Shown here piece by piece: positions 17,058-25,505 of a stretch of 50,521 bases of DNA. Position 1 is the first letter of the stretch. The number at the start of each line of letters is the position of its first letter. Made by a program: the position numbers and the translations under genes. This stretch comes from Pyrinomonadaceae bacterium (GTDB lineage Bacteria; Acidobacteriota; Blastocatellia; Pyrinomonadales; Pyrinomonadaceae): the NCBI GenBank assembly GCA_022843305.1, contig JALHNX010000014.1, forward strand, positions 1-50,521, in the 5' to 3' direction. Under the pieces are notes generated by a model. The model was not told the DNA's origin and ran no database searches. It worked only from the letters and a program-made list of their open reading frames with translations.

Positions 17058-18941
17058 ATGAATAAAATATTTATACTTTGCTTCGTCTTTTTGTTTTCCG
17101 TCAACGCTTTTTCAGCCGTCCGCACGTGGGACGGTGGCGGTGCTGACGCGAACTGGACAACCGCCGCGAACTGGGTCGGCGACGTTGCGCCCGTTGCCGG
17201 GGACGATCTGGTTTTTCCGGCATCGGCAGCCCGGCAGTCGAACAATAATAACTTTTCGGGATTTACAAGTTTTAATTCGCTGACCATCGAAGGCGGAAAT
17301 TATACTATCAGCGGCAACGGTTTTCGCCTGACAAGCGGTTTGACGGTCGGCGGCGGAACGCAGTTTATCAGCACTTCGATCAATCCGACGGGCGCTCAAA
17401 CTTTTAACGCCGCGCAAGGCTCGACGATCACCATAGTTTTATTGAATATGAGCGGTTCGGCTTTAACCTTTGACGGCGCGGGCGGTTTCGGCATCGGCGT
17501 TATAAGCGGTCCGGGCAACCTTATTAAAAACGGCGCGGGCGCGGCGCTTCTTGCCCAATCTGCTCTTTACAGCGGCTCGATCACCGTCAACAACGGCATT
17601 TTCGTGGTTGACGCGACAATTCCGAACACCCCTGTAACGGTCAATAATCCGAACCTGACGACCGGAACGCTCGGTTTCAGCGGTTTCGGCGGCACGGGAA
17701 CGGTCGGGACGGTCAACGTTGTGCAGGGCGCGATCAGCGCGGGAACTTTGACCTCGCCGACCGGAATCCTGAACACGGGAAATCTGACGTTTACGGCAAA
17801 CGGCGCGTATGCCTGCAAGATCGGCGGCACGACAGCGGGCGCAGACGGACACGATCAACTAAGCGTCACGGGAACAGTCAATTTAAACAATGCGCGGCTC
17901 GCGCCGATTCCGTGGAACGGTTTTCGTCCGGCAATCGGCGACTCGTTCACGATTTTGCGAAATGACGGAAGCGATGCCGTCAACGGAACATTTCTTAATG
18001 CGCCCGAAGGTGCGGTTTTCGGCGGCGCTTTGAACACGGCTTTTCGGATCACGTATCAGGGCGGCGACGGTAACGACATTGTCATTACCCGCGTCAACCG
18101 TGCAAACTTCGATTTTGACGGCGACGGAAAAACCGATATTTCAACATTTCGTCCGTCAAACGGAACGTGGAACGCAGTTTTGACATCGAATGGCGCGAAC
18201 TTTTCGACAAATTGGGGTTTGGGCAGCGACAAACTCGCGCCGGCAGATTTTGACGGCGACAACAAGACGGACTTGGCGGTTTTCCGCGACGGCATCTGGT
18301 GGATTTTGAACAGTTTTAACGGTTCGGTGACGACCGTCCAGTTCGGTTTGAGCGGCGACATTCCCGTCCCGAACGATTTCGACGGCGACGGGCGCGCCGA
18401 CATCGCCGTCTGGCGACCGGCGGACGGCGTCTGGTATCAACTTCGAAGTCTCGGAAACCAATTCGCGGCGGGCGCGTTCGGACTGAACGGAGATAAACCC
18501 ATTCTCGGCGATTTCGACGGCGACGGACTCGGCGACCTTGCCGTTTACCGTCCGGCAGACGGCGTCTGGCATCTTCTGATGAGCGCGACCAACTCTTACG
18601 TCGCTTTCCCGTTCGGCATCGCCTCCGACCGTCCGTGCGCCTCGGATTTCGACGGCGACGGCAAAACCGACCCGTGCGTTTTTCGCGGTACGGCGGACGG
18701 CAATCAGCCCGATTTTTATATTTTGAGAAGCTCGGATTTGTCAGCCGCCTTCGTTTCGTGGGGTTTGCCCGACGACGTGCCGACCCTCGGGGATTTCGAC
18801 GGCGACGGCAAAACCGACATCGGCGTTTTCCGTCCCGCCTCGCACGAATGGTTCTGGCTCAGAAGTTCTGATCTGACGGTCGGCATTTCAAACTTCGGTC
18901 AGACGGGCGATCTGTCAATCCCTTCGGCTTACGTTCCGTAG
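17058..18941 (+). CDS. secreted FG-GAP/VCBS-repeat protein with autotransporter-like beta-strand region
   Basis: 627 residues. Residues 1-19 are a signal peptide (MNKIFILCFVFLFSVNAFS). Residues ~20-345 are Gly/Asn/Thr-rich beta-helix-like sequence starting RTWDGGGADANWTTAANW, the pattern of autotransporter-associated beta-strand repeats. From ~350 there are six FG-GAP-like repeats, each with a calcium-binding core such as DFDGDGKTD and a following VFRP or VWRPADGVW, suggesting a beta-propeller. It is probably surface-located or secreted and adhesive; no enzymatic motif is seen. Divergent from accD with 165 bases between. A long hairpin lies 5 bases after its stop. Confidence 0.88.
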   Translation: MNKIFILCFVFLFSVNAFSAVRTWDGGGADANWTTAANWVGDVAPVAGDDLVFPASAARQSNNNNFSGFTSFNSLTIEGGNYTISGNGFRLTSGLTVGGGTQFISTSINPTGAQTFNAAQGSTITIVLLNMSGSALTFDGAGGFGIGVISGPGNLIKNGAGAALLAQSALYSGSITVNNGIFVVDATIPNTPVTVNNPNLTTGTLGFSGFGGTGTVGTVNVVQGAISAGTLTSPTGILNTGNLTFTANGAYACKIGGTTAGADGHDQLSVTGTVNLNNARLAPIPWNGFRPAIGDSFTILRNDGSDAVNGTFLNAPEGAVFGGALNTAFRITYQGGDGNDIVITRVNRANFDFDGDGKTDISTFRPSNGTWNAVLTSNGANFSTNWGLGSDKLAPADFDGDNKTDLAVFRDGIWWILNSFNGSVTTVQFGLSGDIPVPNDFDGDGRADIAVWRPADGVWYQLRSLGNQFAAGAFGLNGDKPILGDFDGDGLGDLAVYRPADGVWHLLMSATNSYVAFPFGIASDRPCASDFDGDGKTDPCVFRGTADGNQPDFYILRSSDLSAAFVSWGLPDDVPTLGDFDGDGKTDIGVFRPASHEWFWLRSSDLTVGISNFGQTGDLSIPSAYVP

Positions 18942-18946
18942 AAAAG

Positions 18947-19011
18947 TTATGAGTTTCAACTTTAGTTGGCAAACGCAAAGTGAAGAAGCCAACTAAAGTT
19001 GAAACTCATAA
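18947..19011. repeat. long perfect inverted repeat, 24-bp arms, after the VCBS gene
   Basis: Arms 18947-18970 and 18988-19011 are perfectly complementary (core CAACTTTAGTTGGC), with a 17-base loop. It starts five bases after the stop codon but has no T-run, so a simple intrinsic terminator is not assured; the word CAACTTTAGTTGG also appears in the repeat at 39916-39944. Confidence 0.9.
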
Positions 19012-19179
19012 TCTTTGAAACTCAAACCCCGATAATTCAACTTATGTAAATTTGGCGAAAAATGACGGAACAGCAACGAGAAGAGGCTTTGAGCTACCGC
19101 CAAACTCGTCTTTACCCAAAACACTCACTGCCGTATTTCGATTTTGAAGGGGAACACCAATTTTAATTTCTTCCGCTTG
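19012..19179. other. intergenic between hairpin and accD fragment
   Basis: About 170 bases; I see no gene or signal in it. Confidence 0.4.
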
Positions 19180-19395
19180 TTATGAACACAACAGAGTGTT
19201 GAGCCGTTCGCGCGCACCCAGACGAAAATGATAAGCGCAATGCGTACAAACCTGTAAAGATTCCATCAATTCGCGTTTATAGAGCGGATTCTCGCATTCG
19301 GGACATTTGACGAAAATGCCTTCGGTTTTGACTGTGCGTTCTTCGCCGTCGCCTTGCTCTTCGATTTTTGGTTTGTTTCTGCGAAACCAGGACAT
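19180..19395 (-). pseudogene. truncated duplicate of accD (N-terminal zinc ribbon only)
   Basis: 71 codons, of which the first ~68 are nearly identical to AccD (MSWFRRNKPKIEEQ...), including all four zinc cysteines. The I44M change and D-to-N change near residue 65 are visible. After LGARERLNTLL the match stops and a few foreign codons lead to a stop. The carboxyltransferase core is absent, so it cannot work as AccD. Because start codon and upstream region are retained, it may still be transcribed and could make a free zinc-ribbon peptide. Confidence 0.9.
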
Positions 19396-19479
19396 ATTAT
19401 TTTAGATATTAATTTAGCGATTTAGTAAGTTTTTAAGATTAGCACAAGCAAGCGCGAAGTGCATTTATTAAATCAAAAT
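19190..19479. repeat. second copy of the accD 5' region duplication
   Basis: Matches 16687-16979 from AACAGAGTG through AATCAAAAT. The match ends are sharp on both sides. As in the original, a large gene is encoded divergently just beyond it (19703), so the whole divergent promoter region was copied. Confidence 0.9.
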
Positions 19480-19702
19480 TGCTTTTCCGATTAAATATCT
19501 TGACATAAATCAATTTTCGTGGCATTTTTGTGAAAAATAATTTTATTTAAATAACTCCTAAGCCTTTTGAGTGTTTAAATAGCTGCCGCTATTTGTTTAA
19601 TTCAAGCGGGCAAATTGCGGCTCTCGTAAAGCTTGACTTACCGGATGAAGGTTAAACTTTCATCCCCAACAATAATTTTTAAACAATATAAGGAGAACAC
19701 TT
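19480..19702. promoter_or_regulatory. upstream region of the 19703 gene
   Basis: 223 bases, AT-rich. It contains a clear Shine-Dalgarno (AAGGAG at about 19690) and a small inverted repeat GATGAAGGTTAAACTTTCATC at 19644-19664. A -35-like TTGACA at 19500-19505 has no clear -10 partner. Confidence 0.4.
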
Positions 19703-20890
19703 ATGACTACAGGACCAACGCCCGGTCAAATAGCTCAAGTTCAAAGCAACTTGAAAAATATGCAGGCGTTAAATGACTATGTTTACAATCAAGGCGGATC
19801 GTCTAGAATTTTAAACGCATATCTTTTGCTTTCGGAACAGGATAACAGTGATCTTGGACTGACAATCGGATTAAACGTTCTGGAAGGCGCTTTTTGGGCA
19901 ATCGGCGGAATGCTCGGACCGATTGGGAATTTTAGCGCGAGTTTTCTATCGGGAATGGTTAGCTACTGGGCGACTTCGGCAAATACGCCGCCGAGCTTAA
20001 ACACGACTTTTGCATCAACGGCAATCAGAATCCAAAAAACTTCTTTTCAAGTTGATCAACAGCTTGCCGCCTACTATAACGATGTCGCCGGAAATTGGAA
20101 CACGTCTTTTACATACAACGGCAACACGGTAAGTTTGGCGGATTTGGCAAATATTAATTTCCCTGCCGAAACGGATAATAACTTTTTTCCATTGGCAAAC
20201 GCGGCGATATTCGCGCTTGATCAGATGATTTGGAAAACGGTTTTAAATATCAATTATGTTATTACATTGTGGGAACTTTCCAGCGGACCGACAATTCTTC
20301 CCGGCGACCAGAATACGCCGCCAATTCAGTATGATGAATCATTTATCGCAAATAATCCTTCCTACTATAATACATGGTCATGGCATCAATCTTCGGGCTG
20401 CGGGGACACTACGGGTTGGAATATTAACGAATACAATATCGGAACCGGCGCAGGAATATTCTCCGACGGCGGGATGTCAACTGCGGCTTGCCAGTATCTC
20501 TTTATTGATTCTGCCGATGGAGTAACGATCAATGCCAACGGACTTTATCCACGGAAGACCGTATTCAACGATTTAGGAATCAAGCAAACCACACATATCG
20601 TCGCGGTTCCTTCGGGCGGCGGCATCGGATTGTCAATGAGCTACAAGCGGGCAATGGTTGAGGAACGGACATTAGGAAAACTCGTCGAGCGCGAAGGGCG
20701 CGAGAACATCCAACAAATGGTCATCGCCGAAGCCCAAAAGGATCCTGTGTTTGCGCGTAACGTGGTGGCTCGACCACGCGAAACTCTGGAAAATTTTCTC
20801 GGTGTAAAAATTCCCGAAAGCATTTATCTGAGTGTTATTCAGGAAACCGCCGGAAATTTTGCAATCGTAATTCCGGTAAAAGATGAGTAA
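19703..20890 (+). CDS. unidentified protein with C-terminal NHLP-leader-like segment
   Basis: 395 residues, no signal peptide. Residues ~50-95 are a Gly/Ala/Ile-rich hydrophobic region (LGLTIGLNVLEGAFWAIGGMLGPIGNFSASFLSGM) that could insert in membranes. The middle is Trp/Asn/Tyr-rich, with two Cys at 234 and 260 region (SSGCGDT, TAACQYL). The last ~75 residues (LGKLVEREGRENIQQMVIAEAQ, then DPVFARNVVARPRETLENFLGVKIPESI and IPVKDE) resemble the nitrile-hydratase-like leader peptide (NHLP) family of RiPP precursors, though placed at the C-terminus. No NHLP-type peptidase/transporter gene is in the window. Start supported by AAGGAG. Function unknown. Confidence 0.7.
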   Translation: MTTGPTPGQIAQVQSNLKNMQALNDYVYNQGGSSRILNAYLLLSEQDNSDLGLTIGLNVLEGAFWAIGGMLGPIGNFSASFLSGMVSYWATSANTPPSLNTTFASTAIRIQKTSFQVDQQLAAYYNDVAGNWNTSFTYNGNTVSLADLANINFPAETDNNFFPLANAAIFALDQMIWKTVLNINYVITLWELSSGPTILPGDQNTPPIQYDESFIANNPSYYNTWSWHQSSGCGDTTGWNINEYNIGTGAGIFSDGGMSTAACQYLFIDSADGVTINANGLYPRKTVFNDLGIKQTTHIVAVPSGGGIGLSMSYKRAMVEERTLGKLVEREGRENIQQMVIAEAQKDPVFARNVVARPRETLENFLGVKIPESIYLSVIQETAGNFAIVIPVKDE

Positions 20891-20987
20891 ACAAAATTTC
20901 TGTTGCTTAGCTCAGTCAAAATCTTTACTGACAAAGCCGGCTTTGCACAAAAAACAATTAAAAGCATTGGTGTGATAAATCATTATC

Positions 20988-21061
20988 AATTTTACATTCT
21001 GCATTTTATATTTTTAAGCCGGTATTGACTGCAATTAATGAAGAATGTAGAATGTAAAATT
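20988..21061. repeat. inverted repeat, 18-bp arms
   Basis: Arms 20988-21005 and 21044-21061 (AATTTTACATTCTGCATT with one mismatch) enclose a 38-base loop. It lies about 100 bases after the 19703 gene. No T-run follows. Part of the 644-base gap 20891-21534. Confidence 0.8.
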
Positions 21062-21111
21062 CGTCGTCGGCTTTCGACTTTTTCGCCTATTTTTGTGCAA
21101 AGCCAACAAAG

Positions 21112-21195
21112 CCTGAAATCATGTTTTTATGGTCTGAAAACGTCTTTTTTGAATCTGAAAACGTGTTTTCAGACTCTGAAATCACGTGTTTTGAA
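21112..21195. repeat. degenerate 21-bp tandem repeat, four copies
   Basis: Four consecutive 21-mers, each starting CCTGAAA or TCTGAAA and containing CGTNTTTT-like sequence (units at 21112, 21133, 21154, 21175). The unit length and the CTGAAAAC word match the coding array at 22666-22812. A weak open frame (21038-21349, +) would translate it as heptads with LKT/LKS, but its flanks look non-coding. The rest of the gap 20891-21534 contains no clear gene. Confidence 0.7.
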
Positions 21196-21534
21196 CCTTT
21201 TGAGTCATCTGCTGAATACACAAATATCTTTGAAGAGTCGTTTTTGTGAACATTCTCTACAATGTTCGTTTGGCAGGCGCAGAGCAATCCTTTTCGACCT
21301 CAAATTTATGGTAACTTCTTTGATAAACCTTCATTTTTTCTTATGTTGAAGTTGAAAATGACCCGATTAAACCAATGACAGGTCTGGAAGGTTTGCTCTC
21401 TGCGCCCGCTTTTTCTGACTTTGCAAGAGTCGTCTTACGTTCCAATTTAAACGCGCCCGAACTTTTTTGTTGACCGCTTTTCGTTTATACTCTGAAAAAA
21501 TACTTTCCGCAAAAAACTTTCAGAGGAAAATTGA

Positions 21535-22542
21535 ATGAAAAAACTTGTTGCCGCGCTTTTTTGTCTTGGCGCATTTTGCTTTTTCTGCACTGCCGCCGAC
21601 GCTCAGAATATTTTTTCGACGACCCCGGAATTTAAACTTCCGAAGGATTATAAACCGAGTAAACTCGAAAATTCGCCCGTGATGCAAACGATGCTCGATG
21701 CCGCCGTCAGCGAAACGCTCGAAAAATTCAAGGATAAAAATTTGAAGGCTGAAAACTTTTCCGCGACGGTGATCGATCTGCGCGACGCGAAGGCTCTGAA
21801 ATGGGCAAGCGTGCGCGGCGAGGAAAAATATTATCCCGCGTCCGTGCCGAAAATGTTTTATATGGTCGCGCTCCAGCGCTGGCTCGAAGACGGGCGCGTT
21901 AGATTAACGCCCGAAATGGAACGCGGGCAGAAAGATATGATCGTTGATTCGTCCAATGAAGCGACGCAGTATATTTTGGACGTTCTGACGCAAACATCGA
22001 GCGGCGCGGAAATGCCCGAAAAGGAGTTTGAAATCTGGTCGTTCAAGCGCAACATTGTCAACCGCTATTTCACCGCGCAGGGTTATCAAAACATCAACGT
22101 CAACCAGAAAACTTTCTGCGAGGACGCTTACGGCATCGAACAGCAGTTTCGCGGCTACAAAGGCAACAACCGCAATATGCTGACGACCAACGCGACCGCG
22201 CGGCTCTTGACGGAGATCGTTTTGGGCAAAACCAACACGCCCGAACGGACGAAAATAATGATGGATCTGATGAAACGCGAGCCGTTTGCCGAAACCAAGG
22301 ACAACGACGATCAGGCGCACGGTTTTACGGGAATCGCGCTGATAAACAAAAAAATGAAGGACGCGCGGCTCTGGTCGAAAGCCGGCTGGACATCGAAAAT
22401 GCGCCACGACGCGGCGTATATCGAAACCGTCGACGGCTTGAAATTCGTGATCGTCGTTTTTACGGAAAATTTTGCAACCGAACGAAATATTATTCCGACA
22501 ATTGCGGAAAAAGTTTTAGATAATTTGGGGAAAATCAAATAA
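21535..22542 (+). CDS. secreted serine hydrolase, class A beta-lactamase/transpeptidase-like
   Basis: 335 residues with signal peptide (MKKLVAALFCLGAFCFFCTAADA). The SxxK motif is in YPASVPKMFYMVAL near residues 103-110, the place of the acyl-enzyme serine in penicillin-binding enzymes; an S-x-N-like SSNEATQY follows at ~142, and a K-[ST]-G-like triad appears as SKAGWTSKM near 283. So it is a class A-like fold, but whether it hydrolyses beta-lactams or acts on peptidoglycan peptides cannot be told. It is the first of three same-strand genes. Start supported by CAGAGGAAAA upstream. Confidence 0.8.
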   Translation: MKKLVAALFCLGAFCFFCTAADAQNIFSTTPEFKLPKDYKPSKLENSPVMQTMLDAAVSETLEKFKDKNLKAENFSATVIDLRDAKALKWASVRGEEKYYPASVPKMFYMVALQRWLEDGRVRLTPEMERGQKDMIVDSSNEATQYILDVLTQTSSGAEMPEKEFEIWSFKRNIVNRYFTAQGYQNINVNQKTFCEDAYGIEQQFRGYKGNNRNMLTTNATARLLTEIVLGKTNTPERTKIMMDLMKREPFAETKDNDDQAHGFTGIALINKKMKDARLWSKAGWTSKMRHDAAYIETVDGLKFVIVVFTENFATERNIIPTIAEKVLDNLGKIK

Positions 22543-22587
22543 TCACTTAAACTGTTTTGGAACAAAAACCTCTTGGAGAAACAGCTA

Positions 22588-22977
22588 ATGACAGACAATC
22601 AATTCAGAGAAATGATGGATAAGGTAACAAAATGCGTCAACGGCATTCAAATTTTACGCGATGACGTTACCGAACTGAAAACGGATGTTGCCGAACTGAA
22701 AACAGATGTTGCCGAACTGAAAACAGATGTTGCCGAACTGAAAACAGATGTTGCCGAACTGAAAACAGATGTTGCCGAACTGAAAACAGATGTTGCCGAA
22801 CTGAAACAAGGTCAAATCCGAATCGAGAAAAGAATGGATAATTTTGAAGAAGGACAAGCCGAGATGAAAAAAGAACTGCAAATAACAAATCGAGCCTTAT
22901 CAATATTAGCTGATGATTCAATCAAAACCCGCGCCAGAGTCGAGATTTTGGAAGAAGAGAAAAATTTATCAAATTAG
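22588..22977 (+). CDS. coiled-coil protein with seven-heptad repeat
   Basis: 129 residues from the ATG at 22588, which has GGAGAA upstream. Residues ~27-75 are seven exact or near-exact heptads (VAELKTD), continuing into less regular coiled coil (IEKRMDNFEEGQAEMKKELQ). No signal peptide or membrane helix. Such proteins oligomerise; a specific role cannot be assigned. A similar, non-repetitive coiled-coil gene is at 35982-36485. It lies between two secreted-enzyme genes on the same strand (12 bases to the next). Confidence 0.8.
   Translation: MTDNQFREMMDKVTKCVNGIQILRDDVTELKTDVAELKTDVAELKTDVAELKTDVAELKTDVAELKTDVAELKQGQIRIEKRMDNFEEGQAEMKKELQITNRALSILADDSIKTRARVEILEEEKNLSN
22666..22812. repeat. 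seven tandem 21-bp units encoding heptads
   Basis: Units of the form GTTGCCGAACTGAAAACAGAT run without gaps from 22666 to 22812; the middle five are almost identical at DNA level, the first and last slightly diverged. Because 21 bp is three heptad codon-sets in phase, copy-number change would keep the frame. Confidence 0.95.
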
Positions 22978-22989
22978 TAAAAAGTCATT

Positions 22990-25395
22990 ATGAAAAAACT
23001 ATTTTTGCTTTTTGCCGTCCTGTTATTTGTCGCCAACGCTTTTGGTCAATATCAAAAGCCGCCGAAGGAAATTGAAGATATTTTAAACGCGCCGGCGACT
23101 CCGGCAACTTCCGTTTCGCCCGCGAAGGATAAGATCGTTTTGCTCGAACCGCTTCGTTATCCGCCGATCGCGGAACTTGCCGAACCGATGCTCAGATTGG
23201 CGGGTTTGCGCATCAATCCGACGACTAACTCGCAGCACCGTCAGCCGTATTTCGTCAAATTAACGCTGAAAAACATTGCCGACGGCAGAGAAACGCCCGT
23301 CGCGCTTCCGGCAGGCGCGAAAATCATTTCGCCGTCTTGGAGCGCGGACGGAAAATATATCGCGGCAGGAAACGTGACTTCGCGCGGCATCGAACTTTGG
23401 ATCATTGACACGACAACCGCCAAGGCGACGCTCGTTAAAAACGCGATGGTCAACACGGCGTTCGGCGGCTGGAGCTGGATGCCGAATCAGAAATCACTAA
23501 TCGTCAACACGGTTCCGAAAGCGCGGATTCCCGCGCCGCAATACAGAGATGTCGTGCCGAATTCGCCGAACATACAGGAAACCGCCGGAAAATCGGGCGC
23601 GGTGATGACGTTTCAAGACCTTCTGCGCTCGCCCAACGACGAACAGCTTTTTGAATATTACGCGACTTCGCAATTGGGAATCGTCGGCGTTGACGGCAAA
23701 GTGCGCGAAGTCGGCAGACCCGGAATTTTCGACACCGCCGACATTTCGCCCGACGGGCAGTATATTCTCGTTTCGACGATCAAACGTCCGTTCTCGTATC
23801 TTTTCCCGTATAACCGTTTTCCGAAAGACGTCGAAATTTGGGACGCGAGCGGCAAAATGGTGAAAAAACTGGCGGACATTCCCTTGCAGGACAATCTGCC
23901 CGTGCAGGGCGTTCCGACTTCGCCGCGCAGTTACGGCTGGATTCCGACCGAAGCCGCGACCTTGATCTGGGCGGAAGCACTCGACGGCGGAAATCCGCGC
24001 ACGAAAGCCGCGCTGCGTGATAAATTGATGAAGCTCGCCGCGCCGTTTTCTTCGGAACCCGCGGAACTCGTCAAGATCGAACAGCGTTATCAGGGCAGAA
24101 TTTTCGGCGAACGCGACGGCTTGATGCTCTATTACGATTACAACCGCGACACGCAGCGCCGCCGCATCTTTTCGGTTAATTACCGCAGTCCGCAGACGCC
24201 GAAAATGATTTCCGATCTGAGCATCAACGACCGCTACAACGACATCGGTCAGCCGGTCACGAAACGCCTGCCGAACGGCTACAGCGTCATTCAGCAAAAC
24301 GGCGACGAGATCTTTTTGAGCGGAAACGGCGCTTCGCCCGAAGGCGACCGACCGTTTTTGCGGGCGATGAACCTGAGCGATCTGAAGATGCGCGAAATTT
24401 TCCGCTCGGATAACAATGCATACGAAAGTTTCGTTTCGCTGCAAAGCGCGGACGGAACGCAGTTTATCACGCGGCGCGAATCGGTTTCCGAGCCGCCGAA
24501 TCTGTTTCTGCAATTCCGCTGTCCGCCCGATAAAACCTGCATCGCGCTGGCAAATAAACAGTTGACGGAATTTAAAGACCCGACCCCGCAATTGCGCGGC
24601 ATCAAAAAACAGCTCGTGAGATATAAACGCGCCGACGGCGTTGATCTCTCGTTCACGCTTTATCTGCCGCCGAATTATGTTGAAGGAACGCGTCTGCCGA
24701 CCGTCGTTTGGGCTTACCCGCAGAGCTTCACGGACGCGCAGACCGCCGGACAGGTGACGGGTTCGACCAATCGTTTCACGTCAATCGGCGGATCGTCGCA
24801 TTTATTCTTTTTGCTTCAGGGTTACGCCGTTTTGGATGATGCCGCGATGCCGGTCGTCGGCACGCCTGAAACCAAGAATGATACGTTCGTCAAACAGATC
24901 GTGGATGCGGCAAAAGCGGCGATTGATAAAGGCGTTGAAATGGGCGTTGTTGACCCGCAAAGAGTCGGAGTCGGCGGACACAGTTACGGCGCGTTTATGA
25001 CGGCGAATCTGCTCGCGCATTCCGATCTTTTCCGCGCCGGAATCGCGCGTTCGGGCGCGTATAACCGCACCTTGACGCCGTTCGGTTTTCAGGACGAAGA
25101 ACGCAATTTTTGGCAAGCCACCAAAATTTACACGGACGTTTCGCCGTTTTTCTACGCCAACAAGATCAATGAACCCGTTCTGCTGATTCACGGCGAGGCG
25201 GACAACAACACGGGAACTTTCCCGATCCAGTCCGAACGTCTTTACGCCGCGATTCAGGGCAACGGCGGCACGGCGCGATTGGTTATGCTGCCTCTCGAAT
25301 CGCACGGTTATGCGGGTAAAGAATCCATCGAACACGCGCTTTACGAGCAGATTCAATGGTTCGACAAATACGTCAAAAACGCCAAACCGCGATAG
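22990..25395 (+). CDS. secreted S9-family (prolyl oligopeptidase) peptidase
   Basis: 801 residues. Signal peptide MKKLFLLFAVLLFVANAFG, then a beta-propeller region (about 80-540, with WD40-like SPSWSADGKYIAAG and ISPDGQYILVS). The alpha/beta-hydrolase domain holds the triad: Ser in GGHSYGAFMTANLL (about residue 665), Asp in LIHGEADNNTG (about 737) and His in LESHGYAGKES (about 772). It resembles glutamyl endopeptidase-like S9 members; it likely degrades oligopeptides outside the cytoplasm. Full length for the family. A period-7 inverted repeat follows directly. Confidence 0.92.
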   Translation: MKKLFLLFAVLLFVANAFGQYQKPPKEIEDILNAPATPATSVSPAKDKIVLLEPLRYPPIAELAEPMLRLAGLRINPTTNSQHRQPYFVKLTLKNIADGRETPVALPAGAKIISPSWSADGKYIAAGNVTSRGIELWIIDTTTAKATLVKNAMVNTAFGGWSWMPNQKSLIVNTVPKARIPAPQYRDVVPNSPNIQETAGKSGAVMTFQDLLRSPNDEQLFEYYATSQLGIVGVDGKVREVGRPGIFDTADISPDGQYILVSTIKRPFSYLFPYNRFPKDVEIWDASGKMVKKLADIPLQDNLPVQGVPTSPRSYGWIPTEAATLIWAEALDGGNPRTKAALRDKLMKLAAPFSSEPAELVKIEQRYQGRIFGERDGLMLYYDYNRDTQRRRIFSVNYRSPQTPKMISDLSINDRYNDIGQPVTKRLPNGYSVIQQNGDEIFLSGNGASPEGDRPFLRAMNLSDLKMREIFRSDNNAYESFVSLQSADGTQFITRRESVSEPPNLFLQFRCPPDKTCIALANKQLTEFKDPTPQLRGIKKQLVRYKRADGVDLSFTLYLPPNYVEGTRLPTVVWAYPQSFTDAQTAGQVTGSTNRFTSIGGSSHLFFLLQGYAVLDDAAMPVVGTPETKNDTFVKQIVDAAKAAIDKGVEMGVVDPQRVGVGGHSYGAFMTANLLAHSDLFRAGIARSGAYNRTLTPFGFQDEERNFWQATKIYTDVSPFFYANKINEPVLLIHGEADNNTGTFPIQSERLYAAIQGNGGTARLVMLPLESHGYAGKESIEHALYEQIQWFDKYVKNAKPR

Positions 25396-25505
25396 GAAAA
25401 AAGGCAAAAGGCAAAAGTAAAAATTAGAAGCGGAAGGTTTCAACAATCTCGAAAAATTAAGTGCTTCTTTACTTTTGCCTTTTTACTTTTATCTTTTGCC
25501 TTTCT
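25394..25505. repeat. period-7 inverted repeat (AAAAGGC words) between convergent genes
   Basis: The left arm (about 25396-25423) is made of AAAAGGC-type words, and the right arm (about 25466-25505) of the complementary words ACTTTTGCCTTTT. They enclose about 45 bases. The right arm runs up to the stop codon of the kinase gene. Could act as a terminator for both genes, but its heptamer build is shared with other repeats in the window. Confidence 0.8.

Noticed and set aside
21038..21349. 103-codon frame covering the 21-bp repeats
   Set aside because: Heptad-like only because of the repeat; flanks are poor coding sequence and there is no ribosome binding site. Kept only as a repeat.
21535..22542. 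Firm call as a beta-lactamase resistance gene
   Set aside because: The SxxK is visible, but the other motifs do not match well enough to claim beta-lactam hydrolysis.
23497..24591. 364-codon minus-strand open frame
   Set aside because: Antisense shadow of the S9 peptidase gene with Arg/Val-rich nonsense composition.
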